This document shows, piece after piece, positions 12,067 through 27,000 of a stretch of DNA of 64,000 nucleotides. This DNA is from Aphelocoma coerulescens (lineage: Eukaryota > Chordata > Aves > Passeriformes > Corvidae). The notes below the pieces were generated by a model. The model searched no databases. It had not been told where the DNA came from and saw only the letters and a list, made by a program, of their open reading frames with translations. The DNA lies in the NCBI RefSeq assembly GCF_041296385.1, contig NC_091013.1, positions 32,249,001 through 32,313,000 on the forward strand. The letters are read 5' to 3'. Position 1 is the first letter of the stretch; each line of letters opens with the position of its first letter. Both the position numbers and the translations under genes were made by a program.

Positions 12067-15000
12067 GTAACATTTTCCTTTCATCACAGTCAAGAGGATA
12101 GATTACTCCATAATTTGTGGAACTCCTGTATCTCCAGGCATGGGAGCTAAAATTATGGGAACACTGTATAATGAGATTGTTGACCCAGTGCACTTAACTG
12201 ACTTAACCACATATATCCCAGGTACAGGAGAGATGGACACAGGGAGATTGTCATGGCTTGCCATTTTGGAACCAAGAGCTATATCACCTAAGGAATAAAG
12301 CCCATTTCACATCAGTGGGAATTACACTAACTCATTAAAGAGAAACCTCTTTCTCGAGTCACCACACAGACAGCAGGGTCTGTGCTTCCAACAGAGTATG
12401 TAGGATCTGGTGAAAAAAAAGATCCTTCCAGCACCATGTAGTGAAAAGCCTTGGGAAGTTTTTTTAAAAGCAGCCTCTCCAAATTGCCTAGTTCCTGTGA
12501 TAGGGAAAGTCTGTAGTGTATAAAGAATATCAGCGTTTTTGTACTGGATTTTCAGAGTCTCTCCCTGTACAGAAGAAATGTAATAGTTTCTTTACATTTA
12601 CCTTTCTCTAGTTTTGGTAGTTTTAAAGTGGCTGTTTGAAACGTGCCAGTGAGCTTGCATTTACCTTTTGCACAGTACCAGTCATTCCTCTAGACTGGGC
12701 AAAGCCTGCTGGGCCTGCAGAAGGATGTTGGATTATCCATAGCATCTGTGAAGATGTGGAAAAAGTTTTCTGCTTTTGGCTTGTTGTGGCCAACCACCTC
12801 CCCTATGTGGACCTTGTCAGATTGTCTCTTGCTGTTCAAGTGCATACCCAGACTAGAGCACCCAGAATCCTGATGGGCTGATAGGACTCCCTGAATTATG
12901 GTGATTTTTGGATTGCATGTCCCTAGCAGCTACTATGGATGCTCTGTTTGAATTGTTCCTTTTTTCCTTCTTGCTTTGCTTCCATGATACCTTCTGTCAC
13001 ACAGGTGTACCTGCAGTACTGAAAGTGGACCTGATTTGTTCTGCACAGTAAGGCTTGCTTGATATAGTTACACTACCCCATGGTCTCCTTAGGGAGATTT
13101 ACAAGAGCCCTGTCCCTTTCTCTCCATTAAGTGATGTCTTAGGAAAAGTGAAAACACAGATCAAAATGAGCCTCTTCCTCTCCTTTTTTAAATGTCCTAT
13201 TTGTAGCAGAATTAAGTGATTGGCAGCTCACAGCATGGAATTACTGGCAGGGATGTGAGAGTGGGGTTATCAAGGTTTAAATGTAGAATTAAATCCCTGT
13301 GGTCATCTGCAATTTCAGAGGCAGTGACTTTGACAGATAGAGGAACTGAAATATGAATTGCACTGTATCATCATGGTGATGGTCTTGAAGAGGCATTTAT
13401 TTAAAAGAAAGTTTGATATTATCAGCATTAATTACAGAGTTCATAGATGAATAAAAAGATACAGTCTTGCTCTGTAAAAGAGATCTCACATTTAAGATTT
13501 TTGGATTGTTGAAATGATTGCTAGTAAGACGTATGCAATATCTTTGTAATACCATTCAAAAATTTTGTTATATTTTTTTTTAAACTCAGATTTGGTTTAG
13601 AATATGTCTGTACCAAAAGACAGAAACCATCCAGAATGTTAGCTCTTCTCGTATTAAAATATGCAACTATAGACATTGGGAAAAAAAGCACCACATTTTC
13701 TAGAGTAACAGCATTTCTTCTTTGCCTTTACCTTCCTCCAGCTCCTGTAAGCTATAGTTCAACAAAGCAATTAAACACGTTACTTAGTTCTTATTAAAGT
13801 CAGTGGGTGTTAAATTTATGCTTAGTGCTAAGGATGTGCTTAAGCACTTTTCTGCTGTGAAATGAGGCATTACCAACTGCAACAGTTAACAGAAAGCTGC
13901 TACTGATCTGTAAAATGCTGTGCTCATTTATGCTGCATTGATTCATGTGCCCATATCCTTACTCTGTAGCATGTTATAAAGTTGGTTCATTTTGTTAAAA
14001 AAAATCAAAAAACCCATAAAATAACAAACAAAACTCCATTTTTAAAACCCAGCCTCTGTGTAGAAACAGCTCAAATAGGAGAGGCAGCCCATTGGCTTAT
14101 AGACACAGGTTAGCTATCTCAAGGTTGGAACTAGGATGCAGCAGTGCCCTGCAGACATCTGGATTTCGGTGTCTTCATGTGAGTGGGTGCCTATGTTCCT
14201 GCTGTCCTGAGTGGAGATGTAGTCAGTACTGATGGTCAGCAGCATGCAGGGAACTGCTCAGCTTACCCTGAAATTCAGTAACTCTGCAGGCTCCTTTGCC
14301 TCTCATGATTATGAGAGGTATTTAGTTGCCTAAAATAGGTGGCTAATGCTATTTGAGATACCATAGAGTATTTGAAGTGTTTAGCTGGTGCTGGTGGATG
14401 TGAGGAGAGACCTGTGTGCCCTGGAGAGGTCCAATAAAGTATTGTGAGATGTTCCAAATGATACTAGACTCCTATTCTGTAGCAGCTGAATTAAGCTCTG
14501 AGATGGCCATTGGCTGTAATGGGAACTTAGATACTGATTAGTCATGGCCATTAACAATATTAGAATTTATTGCTAACATCTCACAAAATGTATATTACTC
14601 TGTAAACAGGAAGAAAAGTTCTTAAAACCAGCTATGGTAGTGCAATCTGAAAGACTGACTAGTCCAGTATCCTTTCTCCAGCAGGTTTGTAGGCAATTTC
14701 TCCAGGAAACAGTAAAAAAGGTGGACAAACTGTACTATTCTCACAGCATTCAGCTCAAGAGAGTTCTTGGGCTGAATGTGGGCTTTATGTATCTGTCAAT
14801 CTGTAATGAGTGTCTGTTCCAGGAGTTTGTTCACTGTCCTGTAGAAGGACGTTAACTTTGGCAACCACAATATTCTCAGCACTGGCAACATAAACTAGGT
14901 TATAAAAGTTTTTCAATACTAAATGATGTCTGTTGATGTTTTGTTATTGGAAGAGAAGTAGAAAAAAGCTAATAGTTGAGAATCCTGGGACCGTCAGGAT

Positions 15001-18000
15001 CTATTTTAGCATTGTTCTTTGGGTAGAAATAATGAAGTCTGTTAGTTTCTGAGCTGTGAGTGCACATAAAATTGAGCTGCTAATTATCCTCTTGTGGGCA
15101 TTCAAAATGCTGTTGCCAGTTCTTATGAAGATACTGCAAGTATCATTTTAGTCAGTGTTTTCCTGGCAACACACATTAACAGACTCATGTGAGAGTTCTT
15201 GTTTGCATTACAAAGGGGGAGAAAAGTGATCCTTAATGGATGTAACAAAGTCTTGTAAAAGTGAATACTAAAGACTGAAAAACACAGAGAAAACTGAGGA
15301 GTACTATAAAAATAAATCTGGAGTGAACCCTAATAAAGTCCAGATTCCAGTGAAGTCAATTTCAAAACTCCATTACCGGAAGATAAGACTAAAATTTCAT
15401 CTATTTTTCTCAAATGCTGATTTTTGTAAGTGCTAATAAGTAGTCTTTAGCTTCTGAGCTTGCTGGAATGTCTTGCAGAGCCTCTACTGACTTCAATTCA
15501 TACTGGATGGCTACAGAAGAGTAGGGACATGGGCTTAGCAATATGGTTATCAAATATATGCTGTTTTACTAGGGAGAGGACAATTTGCTGGACTGCTTTC
15601 CTGATGCAGTGGTGGAGAGAACCAGATGGGGGGAAGTCTGGTGAAGGCTGCGTGGAATTCTTAAAAAACCAACTTGTTTTTGTAGAACCCATTCACTGTA
15701 TGAGGATGCATCCTCAGAACTGCAGGGAGTCATTTCTGTGGAGGGAAGGCACGTACCTGAATCCCAGGCGAGCTCCTTCACCGGCAGGGGAGCAATGGCA
15801 AGGTAACATACTAACTAATATAATTTCCAGTATTAAGTTCAATTTGCTGAAAGAGACTGGTCACAATTTGGAGGCAAAGAAATAAGAGCCGTTGCTTTCC
15901 AAGAAAATGGATGGAGTCCAGCTGAAGAAAGTCTGTAAGAAGTAACAGAAGTTGCATTTGACCTTGATTCATTACTTACTTATTTCTAATAAAAATCTCT
16001 GAATCTGAGAGAGGCTGAATAAGCCCAAACAAATTTGTCAAATATTAAAAAATAAATTATTTTTACATAATTGTATCTGAAAATACATTGAATGCTGGGG
16101 AAATGCATGAAGTGAGGCCAGACTGTAAAATAAATGGGTAAGTGTTTGGTTCTGGCTGATAGCTGATGCAATGTTTGTTTCCTAGCAAATAAAACATAAT
16201 GATTGTTCCATTTTGGTAGATGGCTCTGGCAAGGGAGGAGAAAAGGGATCTTGTGTTTTGAGTGCAAGAATTTCTCTCAGTTTTTAGAATCCAGTTACGT
16301 TTATAATGGATTTGGAGCCTTAGCCAGCAAAATTAAAGCCAACCATTGTCTTAAATTGTTTAATTTACTGGGACTTAAACCTGTCCCAGTGAGGCTTCAA
16401 AACCTTATTGTGTCTACTTTGCATCTGAGACTGCAGGGCTCTGCCTTCAGATACCATTGTTGCACACAGCACAGACCACAGTCAGTTTAAGCATTTTTTC
16501 AAAGTGTTTTTCAAAGAGCAAAGAACAAAATTATTTTAAAACTAGGGTTAAAGAGTATTGTTTACACTTCAGCCATTTGAGTAGTGGAGAATAAACTTGT
16601 ATTTCCCTGTTTGCTTGTTGGATAATGGCACTGCCAGATGTAGATTACAAAGTCTGCAAGAAGTTGAGTTTAGATGGAAAAAGCTAATAGATGTGTCTTT
16701 TGTGTAAAAATAAAGCACATGAATATATAAATTCATACTGAGAACTTGCTTTTTAATCTTTGTTTATAGTTTACCCTTTTTCAGGACAGTTTGAATTACA
16801 TGTGTGTGTAGCTACAGTTACGTATACTCTGAATATGCAAGGAAGTTTGTGATGTAAACACAAATGCCTAGCAATTTAGATTTAAATATGAGGGTGACAT
16901 AACATGGCTCTTGAATGGAAATTCTCAAGGATCTAAGACACCTGAATCTGATAGACTTCACTTTGAGATGTAAAGGCCCCACACTCAGCAAGAATATTCT
17001 GTTGCTCTTGCAGAGCTGATACAGTAGAGTAGGAACTGTTGCATGAGGTATTTTTCTGATCCACTGCAGAAAGTGATCTGTGAAATTGTGGAAAGTGACT
17101 GGGTTCACACAGTTACTCTGTCAAATTTAATTTCATAACAGGTGGAGATGTGGAGAAAAATACTCCTGGGCTGGTGTTTGTGTGGGTGTTTTAAGCCATC
17201 TCACGTTCCTGTCTGGTTCAGTCGATTTTGTATGTGTGTCCCATGCAGGCTGTCACGATTTGTCTTATCTGTAAGGTCATGGGCCATGAGACACTTGCAC
17301 CATGAAGACCAAAGGCCTGATTCTTTCCTAGAACGTATCAGGGGGCCGGAGCTCGTAGAGGTGTCCACCAGGCAAAGCAATATCCGCTCCTTTCTGGGTG
17401 CCCGTGAGCGGCCCGGGGGAGCAAACAGGTAAGAAGACATGCTTGTACTTTAAGTGAAGATGACTCAAGTTAAGGTGTTTTCTTGGTAATTAGGATGTTA
17501 GTTGTATTTTAGGAAGAGGGTAAGGAGCTTAGCATGGGAGATGAACAGAGTATCTAATGCTGCCCAGGAATCTTCACTAACTGAAGTGCTGCACTTTCAG
17601 CAGACTTTCTCTTTCGCCCTCAAACACACTGTGACCAAGATGTTGAAGTAAAGGATTTTTATCATGCTGCTTCAGGCAGAATGATTTCTCAGAACTGGAA
17701 TTTTATCATAGGCAACTTGGTGTTGCTAAACTGCTCTCGACTGAGGAGAATGCAATTTCTGTTTCAAGAATCTAGGATGTTTCTACTTTTGCTTTTTCAG
17801 GATCTTAATGTGCATTATCTGCAAGTGTTAGGAAACTCAAATAAGCAGTTGTGCAAAATGTGTCATTGCTTTGTTATACTTACTCATAAGTCCATCTGAC
17901 AACAATACGAAAGTTTCTGATGCAGAAATGACAAAATCGTTTGGATGCTGATTTCACTTACTAGCACATACACAGTCTTTGGTATGGAAGGCAGGCTCAG

Positions 18001-21000
18001 TCTTAATTTTTTTCCAATAAAACAAAAGAGACACCTTTATGTGTTACAGTTTTTGATTTGATGAATTATTGTTAACTTTATAAATGATTGATACAGTGTT
18101 TTAAATTTAACTCCAGCTAAAATGGGAAAATGAAGTCCCAAGACAAAAGCTGACTTTCTGTTTGGCATTAGGCTTTGAAGCAGAGAGTCCCATATTTTTT
18201 TGCATAATTAAAGATTGGTAGGTAAGCAAGTAATTAATTTCAAAAATCTCAGCAAGTAATTCAGATTAAAGCAAAAACCTTTGAGGGTCTGTGCATTGTA
18301 CAGGTTACTTTGATTTGTTGTGGTCCAGCACAGCCTTATTATTATCAGTTGATCTACTTTAGAAATTCAGCTCAAGAGCACATTTTATTGAATTAGCCAG
18401 ATTGTTGCCTGATTTCTCAGGTGTCTGGATCAGTAGCAACTGCAGATGGGAAGTAATTAGAGAGAACTGCATTGATCCTGGGCCAACAAACCTCTGTATA
18501 AGGTTATATTTGAAGTGAATTTAAGAGCACCCATTCTCAGAACCTTCTCAGTTCTATGCTGTTGCTGGTTGACAGTAACTCTCTGTTGTTGTATCATGAA
18601 GGCTTAATTCTGCAGCAGTGGTAGGTATGCTTGTTACTTATCCACAAGCCTTGACACTGCATCTGTGAAGAAGACTTGAAAGGATTGAAGAAAGCTTAAA
18701 ATAGTAGCCCAATGAGTACAGGGCTAAAAATAGTGAGGTGCATCTTGCCATGCACTAATACGCCTAAGGACAGGCTTCAGACATCAGATGTGGTCACAAA
18801 TGTGTATGCCAGGCACATGGCAAAAAGGAACTGGTGCCTTGAAGCAGTTATGCAAAGGGGCTTATCAAAGCAGTAAAAATGGACCTCGATAATCTTATCA
18901 GAGCGTATGTGAGAAGCTCGTGAGTCGGTCTGTCGAGGCGGTAAACACGTGTGTGAAATACCAGCAGTCTTTACACTCTTTAATGTGTTTTATTTAACTT
19001 GCTTGCAGTCACTGGCCCTTGGCCAGGTTCAATGTCAACTTTAGCAACAACACCAATGAAGAGTAAGTACTATTAACTTCCAAAGACCTTTCTACTACCA
19101 GCAGCTTCTTTTTTCCCTATCCAGCCTAGTAACATTTGTAGTATAAACTCCTTAGTTCTTCCTAATCCTTTCCTAAGAATATATTTTTATTATAGAGATC
19201 CTAAGAATATAGTTTTATTATAGAGAAAGATCTAGTTTTCTTAGCATGAAAAGCATCCTTTGTGCTCCCTGTGAACTTCTTTTTGTCTGAAGTTACCCTT
19301 TCCTGTCAAGGAGTGAATTTAACTAAGCTTTTAGTCCCTACCTTCTGTAGTTCAGCTGGCTGATTTTACTGCATTACCAATTGATGCATTAATTTTTCAG
19401 TTTTTACATGAGATTCATGTATTAATTTTCTAATAATGGTCTTCCTCTTTTAACACAGTGGTCCCCTTTTGCAAATCAAGTGCCCCAAAAATTTCAGGTT
19501 GTCAAATGAGAAGTGGATACTGATGAGGCCACCAAAACCCACTTATGTGTGCATCTTTTTAAAGTGTGTATTTCAGTTCAGCAGATACTGTTGTTTTAGA
19601 GTGAGTGACAGGCACCATAATAAGGCTGGTATTGCCACAGAAGCTCTGACAGAAGTTGTCCTTTTGAGTCTATTTAATATGATTGACAAGCTATTTCACA
19701 GTGTTACACCAAAGAGAAATTTATGGAACAATGTGAAGAGCTCCTGCAATTTAAATTCACCCAACACCAATGTTCGTTGTTTGTCTTAGACCACAGCTAT
19801 CTGAAGACACATCTGCTCTTTAGTATCCAGCAGCAGATCTGTTCTCATGAATAATGATAGGAATTTTTTTCATTGCTTTCCAGATGAAAACAAAAAATTT
19901 AAAAATAATCAGTACAACTTCTGATTGTGTCAGAAATACTTCTAGAAAACTCTTGGGGTTTTTTTTCTCCAAATAATTCTATCATAGGCAAGTTTAAACT
20001 GTACCTTTTAAATGATGCTGCAAAACCTTTGTGCACACAGCTGAACAAGAGATCTTCCTGCTCCTAAAGCAACTTTTTGGTTTGGTTTGCATAACTTTTA
20101 TTCAAAAAGAAAATCTGTGTGCAGTGAACAGTGACAGAAATGTGCAGATTTTTATTTAGACTGGCGTAAAAGAAATGCTACAAGCTTGGAGCCAAGCCTG
20201 CTAGAGAGAGCCCAAAGGACTGATTAGGACAGAAATACTTCTGCCTTACTCTGTTTCTGACAATGACTCGTGTACCTTGGGCTAAACTTTCATCCTTTCA
20301 ATGTTTCATTATTTTTAAATGAAGACAAGACCTGTCTGTCTCCCTGCCAAACAGTCTGAAACATACTTGATTTGCAAAGTACTTGACAGATGAGAAATGC
20401 AAATATTTGACTCATTCAAAGACTATGACAGTGTTTTTATAAGGGCTGATGAAGTAGTTTTCTAAGTCTAAAGCTGCACACAGCTTAGAAACACAGCATG
20501 GATGCTGCTGTGTTGGGGTCAAAGAGAACAGACACAAACTGTTTTGTTAGTTACTGGATTCCAGTTTATTCAGTGTCACTGGTAAAGAAAAAGAAATGTG
20601 GAGTTTTCATTATGTTAAAGACCTAAGTGTGCCAGGGCTTGGGGAACTGTACATGATGCTTTCAAGTCTTTGGTTATGGCCAGCTGTTTCCTCTGAGTAA
20701 CTTCCATTGCCAGACTGCAAGTAGGTGGGAGTGGGATAAGTTGGGAGTTACCACAACAGAAAGGTGAACAGAGGCAACATAAATGGAAGAACCTCACTTA
20801 TGAAAGATACCTGTAGTTGACAGATGAGTTTATAGGAGATCTCAGGCCAGAAAAAAAAAGTATTGGTTTTAGATGTTGTGTGAAATAAAGTTTTTTCACT
20901 TTTTAAAAAATAAAACTTAATCATAGGAGGCAGCTGGAATTGTCAAAATATTCTGAAGTTCACCACCACGGAGACTTTTTGATCGATTCTCAATCTCAGC

Positions 21001-24000
21001 CTACTTTTTCCTGCATGACAAGATCCACAAATATACAGTGGCCCTACCCTTTGAAAATTCTGTTTACTCGTAACTCTGCCTTTCTGGTAAGAATGCCAGG
21101 CATTTGAAGTATTGAGGAGCTATGTTAATGCTAACAGCAGCAACTGTGCATTTGCCTTTAGATCAGACACCATGCATAGTAATCTGCAGTGAACTCCTGA
21201 CGTTTTTTAAACAGGGAGGAGTTTTGGGGGCAGATTGGAAAATGAAGCGTTAAAGTTCTGGGCAGTCAGCGACAGAAATAAATTCTTGAGCAGCAGTTCC
21301 CACTGCTGTGTAGGAAATCAGCCTTGGCAAATGAAAAACTCTTTCTTTGATTTGAGATGCATGTAGAAATAGAAGATCAGTCAAGCCAAAGGTTCTTTTC
21401 CCCTCCAGTTTTACTCCCTTGCACTGTGTAATTTTGAGGGTTTCAGTGGTGTTGGTCAGCTTGGTAGGTATTTCCCTGGCTGTGGCAGAGTGGAGGATCT
21501 CAGCATTTTTTAGCAAATGAGTCTTGGCTTTTCCAAAGAACACTGTGGTGGTGCATCACTGTGGAAATGTCTAAGGGTGAGAACTGGAACAGGTGCTCAT
21601 TGCTGGTTGGTGAAAGCTGCTACTATCTTGAAATTGGTGGCTGTCATCTCCTTTGGAGTCCTCCTTTCTCCCTGTAACAAGCACATTCCTAGATGTGACT
21701 GCCATTCACAGCACAGACCTTTCTGGCCTGAGCAATGTGAGCAAGCATGCATGGAAAGTACAAGTCCTGCAAGCAGCATTATTGCATATTCTGTCCTTGC
21801 TGTGGGATGTTGCTGTCATTAAACTCATTTGTCCATGCTTGACACCAGTGCAAAGGGAGACTCCCACCCAGTCTTGGCTGTTCAGAGGAGAACACAAAGC
21901 TCTCAAGGGAGCGGGAATCCATGGCATTCATTCAAACCAGACATTATGTGTGGGGAGTTTCGTTACCCACATACACTGTAGTGTGAGGAGCACTCTTAGG
22001 CTTTTCTGTCTAAGGGGGACACTTTTTGCTTCAAGGACTAGACAAATTTCAAATAAAAAAGAAGGAGATCTCAGATGATGGATTTTCTGCTCGTGTAAAT
22101 GAGGAAGGTTCTTCACATCACATTACATGATTCTTGACCAAGGCATGCAGCAAATCTAGCTTTAAGATAAAGTATTGACAGAATCTTGAGAAAGACATTA
22201 ACTTTCTGCAGGTTTGAAAAGTATTTGTGGGCTTGTCTGTGTAACATATTACAAGACTTTTCTGTTCAGACAAACCTAAGAATGGGGCAAGTCAGATCCA
22301 GAGGCAATTAATTAATTAAAATTTTGCTGGTTTTAAATAAGTATGAGAGGAGATTTAGCCTCATTTTGTATAATTACCATGAAAGCTTCAGACAGTCACG
22401 GTGAGGTTTTGGCTGAGCAAAGAACGTTGACAGTTTGTTCAGCCATTCACATTCTGTCATCCTTTGATAGGTTTCTTTTTAGACGCCTGGGTTCTTAAGA
22501 GTCAGTCAAACTGAAAACATTTACTTAAAATCAGCCTGGTACACTGATGTGTGAAAAGGTCAAGAAGGTGTGGGTGACTAAGGCAGAGAATCAGCCAGCT
22601 GGTTACCTGATATGATAGTGTGGTGGTGCCAGGGTGAGAGGTCTCAGCCTGTAAACCCTCTTTTCCAGTTAGATGCCTGTCCTGCTCTGTCTGGGGCCTA
22701 GTCTAGTTTCCCAAACCTCCACCCTCCCCCTTAACCGCTCAGTATTGGTAATATTGCTAAGCCTTGCATTATGTTGCACAGCAAAAAGGAAGAAAAGAAA
22801 GAGGTTAAAGAGGAGAAAAAAGAGGAAAAGAAAGAGGAAAAGAAAGAGGAAAAGAAAGATGACAAAAAAGATGACAAAAAAGATGACAAGAAAAAGGAAG
22901 AGTAAGTATGAAGAATGTATATGTGATTATAACGTGTCTCCTACACTGCAGAACATGGTATAGCATTTCACTGTAACACTTTTACAACTGTTGTTCTGTA
23001 GACTGCAGATTCTTAGCTTGTCAAATCTTTAATCCATTTTCCCCTTTGGGAAGGTTTCAACTGCTCAGCAAAGTTGTTTCATCTTGAAGACCTGTGTTTA
23101 GATCTTTCAGAAACAGCTTCCTATGTCAGTAAAAGGTAATTGAGCTACCTCTGGTTACTTGAAGATCACTCTAATTATGAGAACACTTTAGGACAGCAGC
23201 CTTCTTTGCAGAGCTGCACAGACTTTTCACTGTTCCAGAATTTCATGATGATTCAGAGCAGATGAACCAAAAGTCTGGTTCATGTTACCATGTAGAAATA
23301 TCTTATATGTAGAAAATTAAAGGTTTGCTAGTAAGTTTAGTTATTTCACTGACTAGTATATTTAATTACTTAATATGGTTCAGTTCATTGCTAGTGATCA
23401 CTAAAATTTGCTTCTCTTGGTTAGGGGATGGTGTATTTCTGCAACAAAATGAGGTAATTTGAATGCTTTTGACAGAAATGGATCCTGTTCTTGCTTTGTT
23501 CCCCTAAAGCTGACCCAAATATGGTACCATTTGTATTTCCAGTGATTGAAAGTAACAATGATGGCAGATAAAAAGAGAACGTATTTGAGTGGACTTCACA
23601 GTTAAGGAGTATGTTAGAGTAATATACTGTAGGTTTATATGTATGTATATGGTGGCACATGCTATATAGACTTGGGGGCATTCCAAATGGAATCTGATTG
23701 ATCTTAAGATCTTTATTAATCAAAGCTTTTAATTTTTTTTTTTTCCAATTAGAAAGCCTTTGTTCTAAGCACTCTCTTTTGGCTTTAATTACTCTGTAGT
23801 GAAAGCCTGAGCTTTGCAGTAGCCAAAAGTGTTTTGAAACATTTTGTCAAAGAAAATGAATGTTTTAATGTCTACAAGGTAGTGTACTCTGACATATAAA
23901 GAGCATATTTCATGATCACCAGCTTTGAGGTGGTGACCAGCTTTCTAGAAGAAATGGTTTAAAACCAGTAGTGAAGATGGTAAAGTAAATACTTCACAGA

Positions 24001-27000
24001 ATCACAGAATCACCAGTTTGGAAGAGACCTCTAAGATCATCAAGTCCAACCCAAACTTTTTAGATTAAAGCTGCTTCCTTTACTCACATCACCTGGACAT
24101 TCAGCTGACAGCAATGGTAATGCCAGAAATACACACAAATATGAAATAAATTATAATTTCATTTTAATATATTTACATTCTTGGAGATTAGGAAAAGCCA
24201 CACAAATATGTATTCAACCGCTGCCTGCTCACACATTCTGCACACTATTATACAGTCCATAGATCACACTTTTACTGTTGAAATAATTTTGCAGCTGTGG
24301 ACCTCAAACCCAGTAATATATATTTCCTCTGATTACATGCCTAATTGCTCTCTATTCCATATCAACCTTTCTCATGCTGGAGGTGGGCACTTCTGAGCAT
24401 ACTCTTTGCCATTAGCCATGCTGTTCTTTAAGTCTTTACATTCCAGACCTGTATGCTTCCTTTAGCATCACTTCCTTGTTGTGAGGCCTAAGGAGCCAGG
24501 ACTGTGAATGTGTGAAATTTGCCTTTACATACTAAGACACATTTCAGCTTTTGTCACACACACTGTATGTGTATATGCATACAGAGATTCTTACTTTTAC
24601 AGACATGTATTTGAATACATGTGTTTTACTTGTTCAAATGTGTGCTTATGCAGTCATTTCCATAATAGAATTTGCTACAAATCAAAAATCAGCCTGCAAA
24701 GGAAGGCTCTTTCTCTAGCGATGAAAGGTAACCTTCTAACCAGAGCGATAATAAGAAACATTTAACAATTAACTTTTTTTTCATTGTGGTGCTTAAAACA
24801 CAAGGCTGTGGGTTTCAGCCTGGGAGATACAAATGTCTGTGTTTCTCTTTCCACTCTTACTTAGTTTTTCCAAAGTTGGGTCAAACAAAGAAATAGAGCT
24901 TGTCAGATGGGCTCCCTGGTATCTCATCTGTGCTGCCTGCGTGGATACTTTCTCTTCTCAGGCAGCTGTGAGTTCATGATGAGATGAGCAGTCTCAAGAA
25001 TAGGGAGATCCAGCAGGTTGCTTGCTTACATTTTCAGTGTAAATCTGCATGTTTTGCTTTTCAGGCAGAAAAAAGAGGTCTTTGTGATAGATCCTTCAAG
25101 CAATCTGTACTACAACTGGCTGACCATAATTGCAGCACCCGTGTTCTATAACTGGTGTATGCTAGTGTGCAGGTACGGATTTTAGTTAGTAACAATTTTG
25201 CATTTCAATCATTATGTTTCCTATGTAAGTCACCCTCTTATCTCCCTGCAGTATCTTTTGGGTGACTTTCCTAGAAGATTTACAGTTCATATACCCCTTG
25301 GGATATATGTTATACGTACCACTGGGAGTAGGTGCCAGTGTTTATTTTTTTTCCCCTTTTTGTCTAAAAGCAGGTGGATGTAACTTGGAATGAGCATCCT
25401 CATGAGCGCTGGTGTGGCCTTTGTGCGCCACCTGCTGGCTGGCGGCTGAGCTGTGTCCTGGCCACTGCAGCCGGCTCCCTAAGCGCTGCCAGGGATGAGG
25501 GCTTCCCATCACCCAGGAGACAACAGAAGGGAGGAATGTGGGCAGTGGTGGGGCCTCTTAAATTCATAAAATACCTCTTTTGGATGCTCGAAGGGCAGGA
25601 AGATTTAACTCGAGTATTTTTTTTCATGGTAGAATGTGGAAATCAGCTTTAGTGAAAGTGATGGAGGGCTGTGGAAATGGTTTCCTTACACTGTGTAAGA
25701 TGGTAGGGAGAGATGAGGATGGCTTGCCACTGAGAAAAAAATATTTTATTTGGGAATTATTTTCATGGAGATGTTTATTCTGTGAAATCTGGTGCAGTTT
25801 TAATTGTAGGGATATGTGTAATCCTCCATAAGTGCACTTGTGTGGCATATATGTGTGAGTTTTATTCCTGTCCAGAACACCTTTGAATTCTGAAAGATCC
25901 TGGTGTCTGTTTGGACATAGCTCCAGTGTGCAGATGTCTGGGCACGGAGATATGCTGCCTGTAATATTTCTGTTCCAGAAATGTGCACTAACATGCTGCT
26001 AGGACCCATAATGCAAGTACTCTGCTTATGCAGTTGGCCTAATTTTTTTCTTTAAATCTTTTGTTTCTTTAGAGCCTGCTTTGATGAGCTACAAATGGAC
26101 CATATTAAAATGTGGCTCTTCTTGGATTATGTATCTGATATTATTTATGTTCTTGACATGCTCATCAGATTCAGAACAGGTGAGTCTTTCTGGGATTTTA
26201 GTGTTTTCAAATGCTGCCTGTATATAAAGGGTGGAAACAAAGATTCCCCTGTGGGGTCTGACCACTGTAATATCCTGTCAGAACGCAACACTGGAGGCTT
26301 TGGGAAGATTAAATGTCTGATCAGTTTAGATTTTTTTAAGACTGGACATTCCAACACTTGCTCTTCACTTGTCTGTAAATTCAGTTCTGTCAGTAACAGG
26401 CATGCCAGATACTGAGTGAATAGCCACTGTAACAGGCTGTGTGGGGAAGGGACAATAGGGCACTTGGGGCAGGAAACCAACTGCACCTCACAAGTGCTGT
26501 TTTCTTAACCAAGCTGTGCAGCATCCTGGTCAGAAGTGGTTATTGAGTTGGTCAAGTGCAAGACCTGGCACCTGTCTCAGACTTCAGTCTGTTCAGGTCC
26601 TACACTGGGAACAGGCAGTGCAGCCCCTCTGCCACCAGCTGTGCTTATTGCAGCCTCTACAAGGTCCTGGCTGGGTTTCCCACTGCCTGGTGATGGGATA
26701 GGTTTAACCTGGGTACCTCTGCTTAGGTCCTGCCTTCGTGGAGGAAGTGTGAACCCAGAGGATCTGTGAGGGCTGTGCCATGCTATGTGTGAAGTGGTTC
26801 TTTTCAACTTCTTGCCCCTGTTTCTGTAATCCAGGCAGGCTGAGATTCTTACCCTAAAGTGCTATCTGTTTTAAACTGAACAAGGTTGTAATATAGGCCT
26901 AAGCAATGACATACAGTGAACCATATCACCAAGTTGCTGAATAGTCCTTGATGCACTTTGGTGCTTGCACTTTGGTCCATGCCAGCGAACACCTGGTGTC

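Noticed and set aside
12636..12881. Open frame containing HSICEDVEK, first considered as CNGA3 exon 2
   Set aside because: It has no suitable splice sites in phase. The segment at 15686-15802 fits phase, borders and similarity far better.
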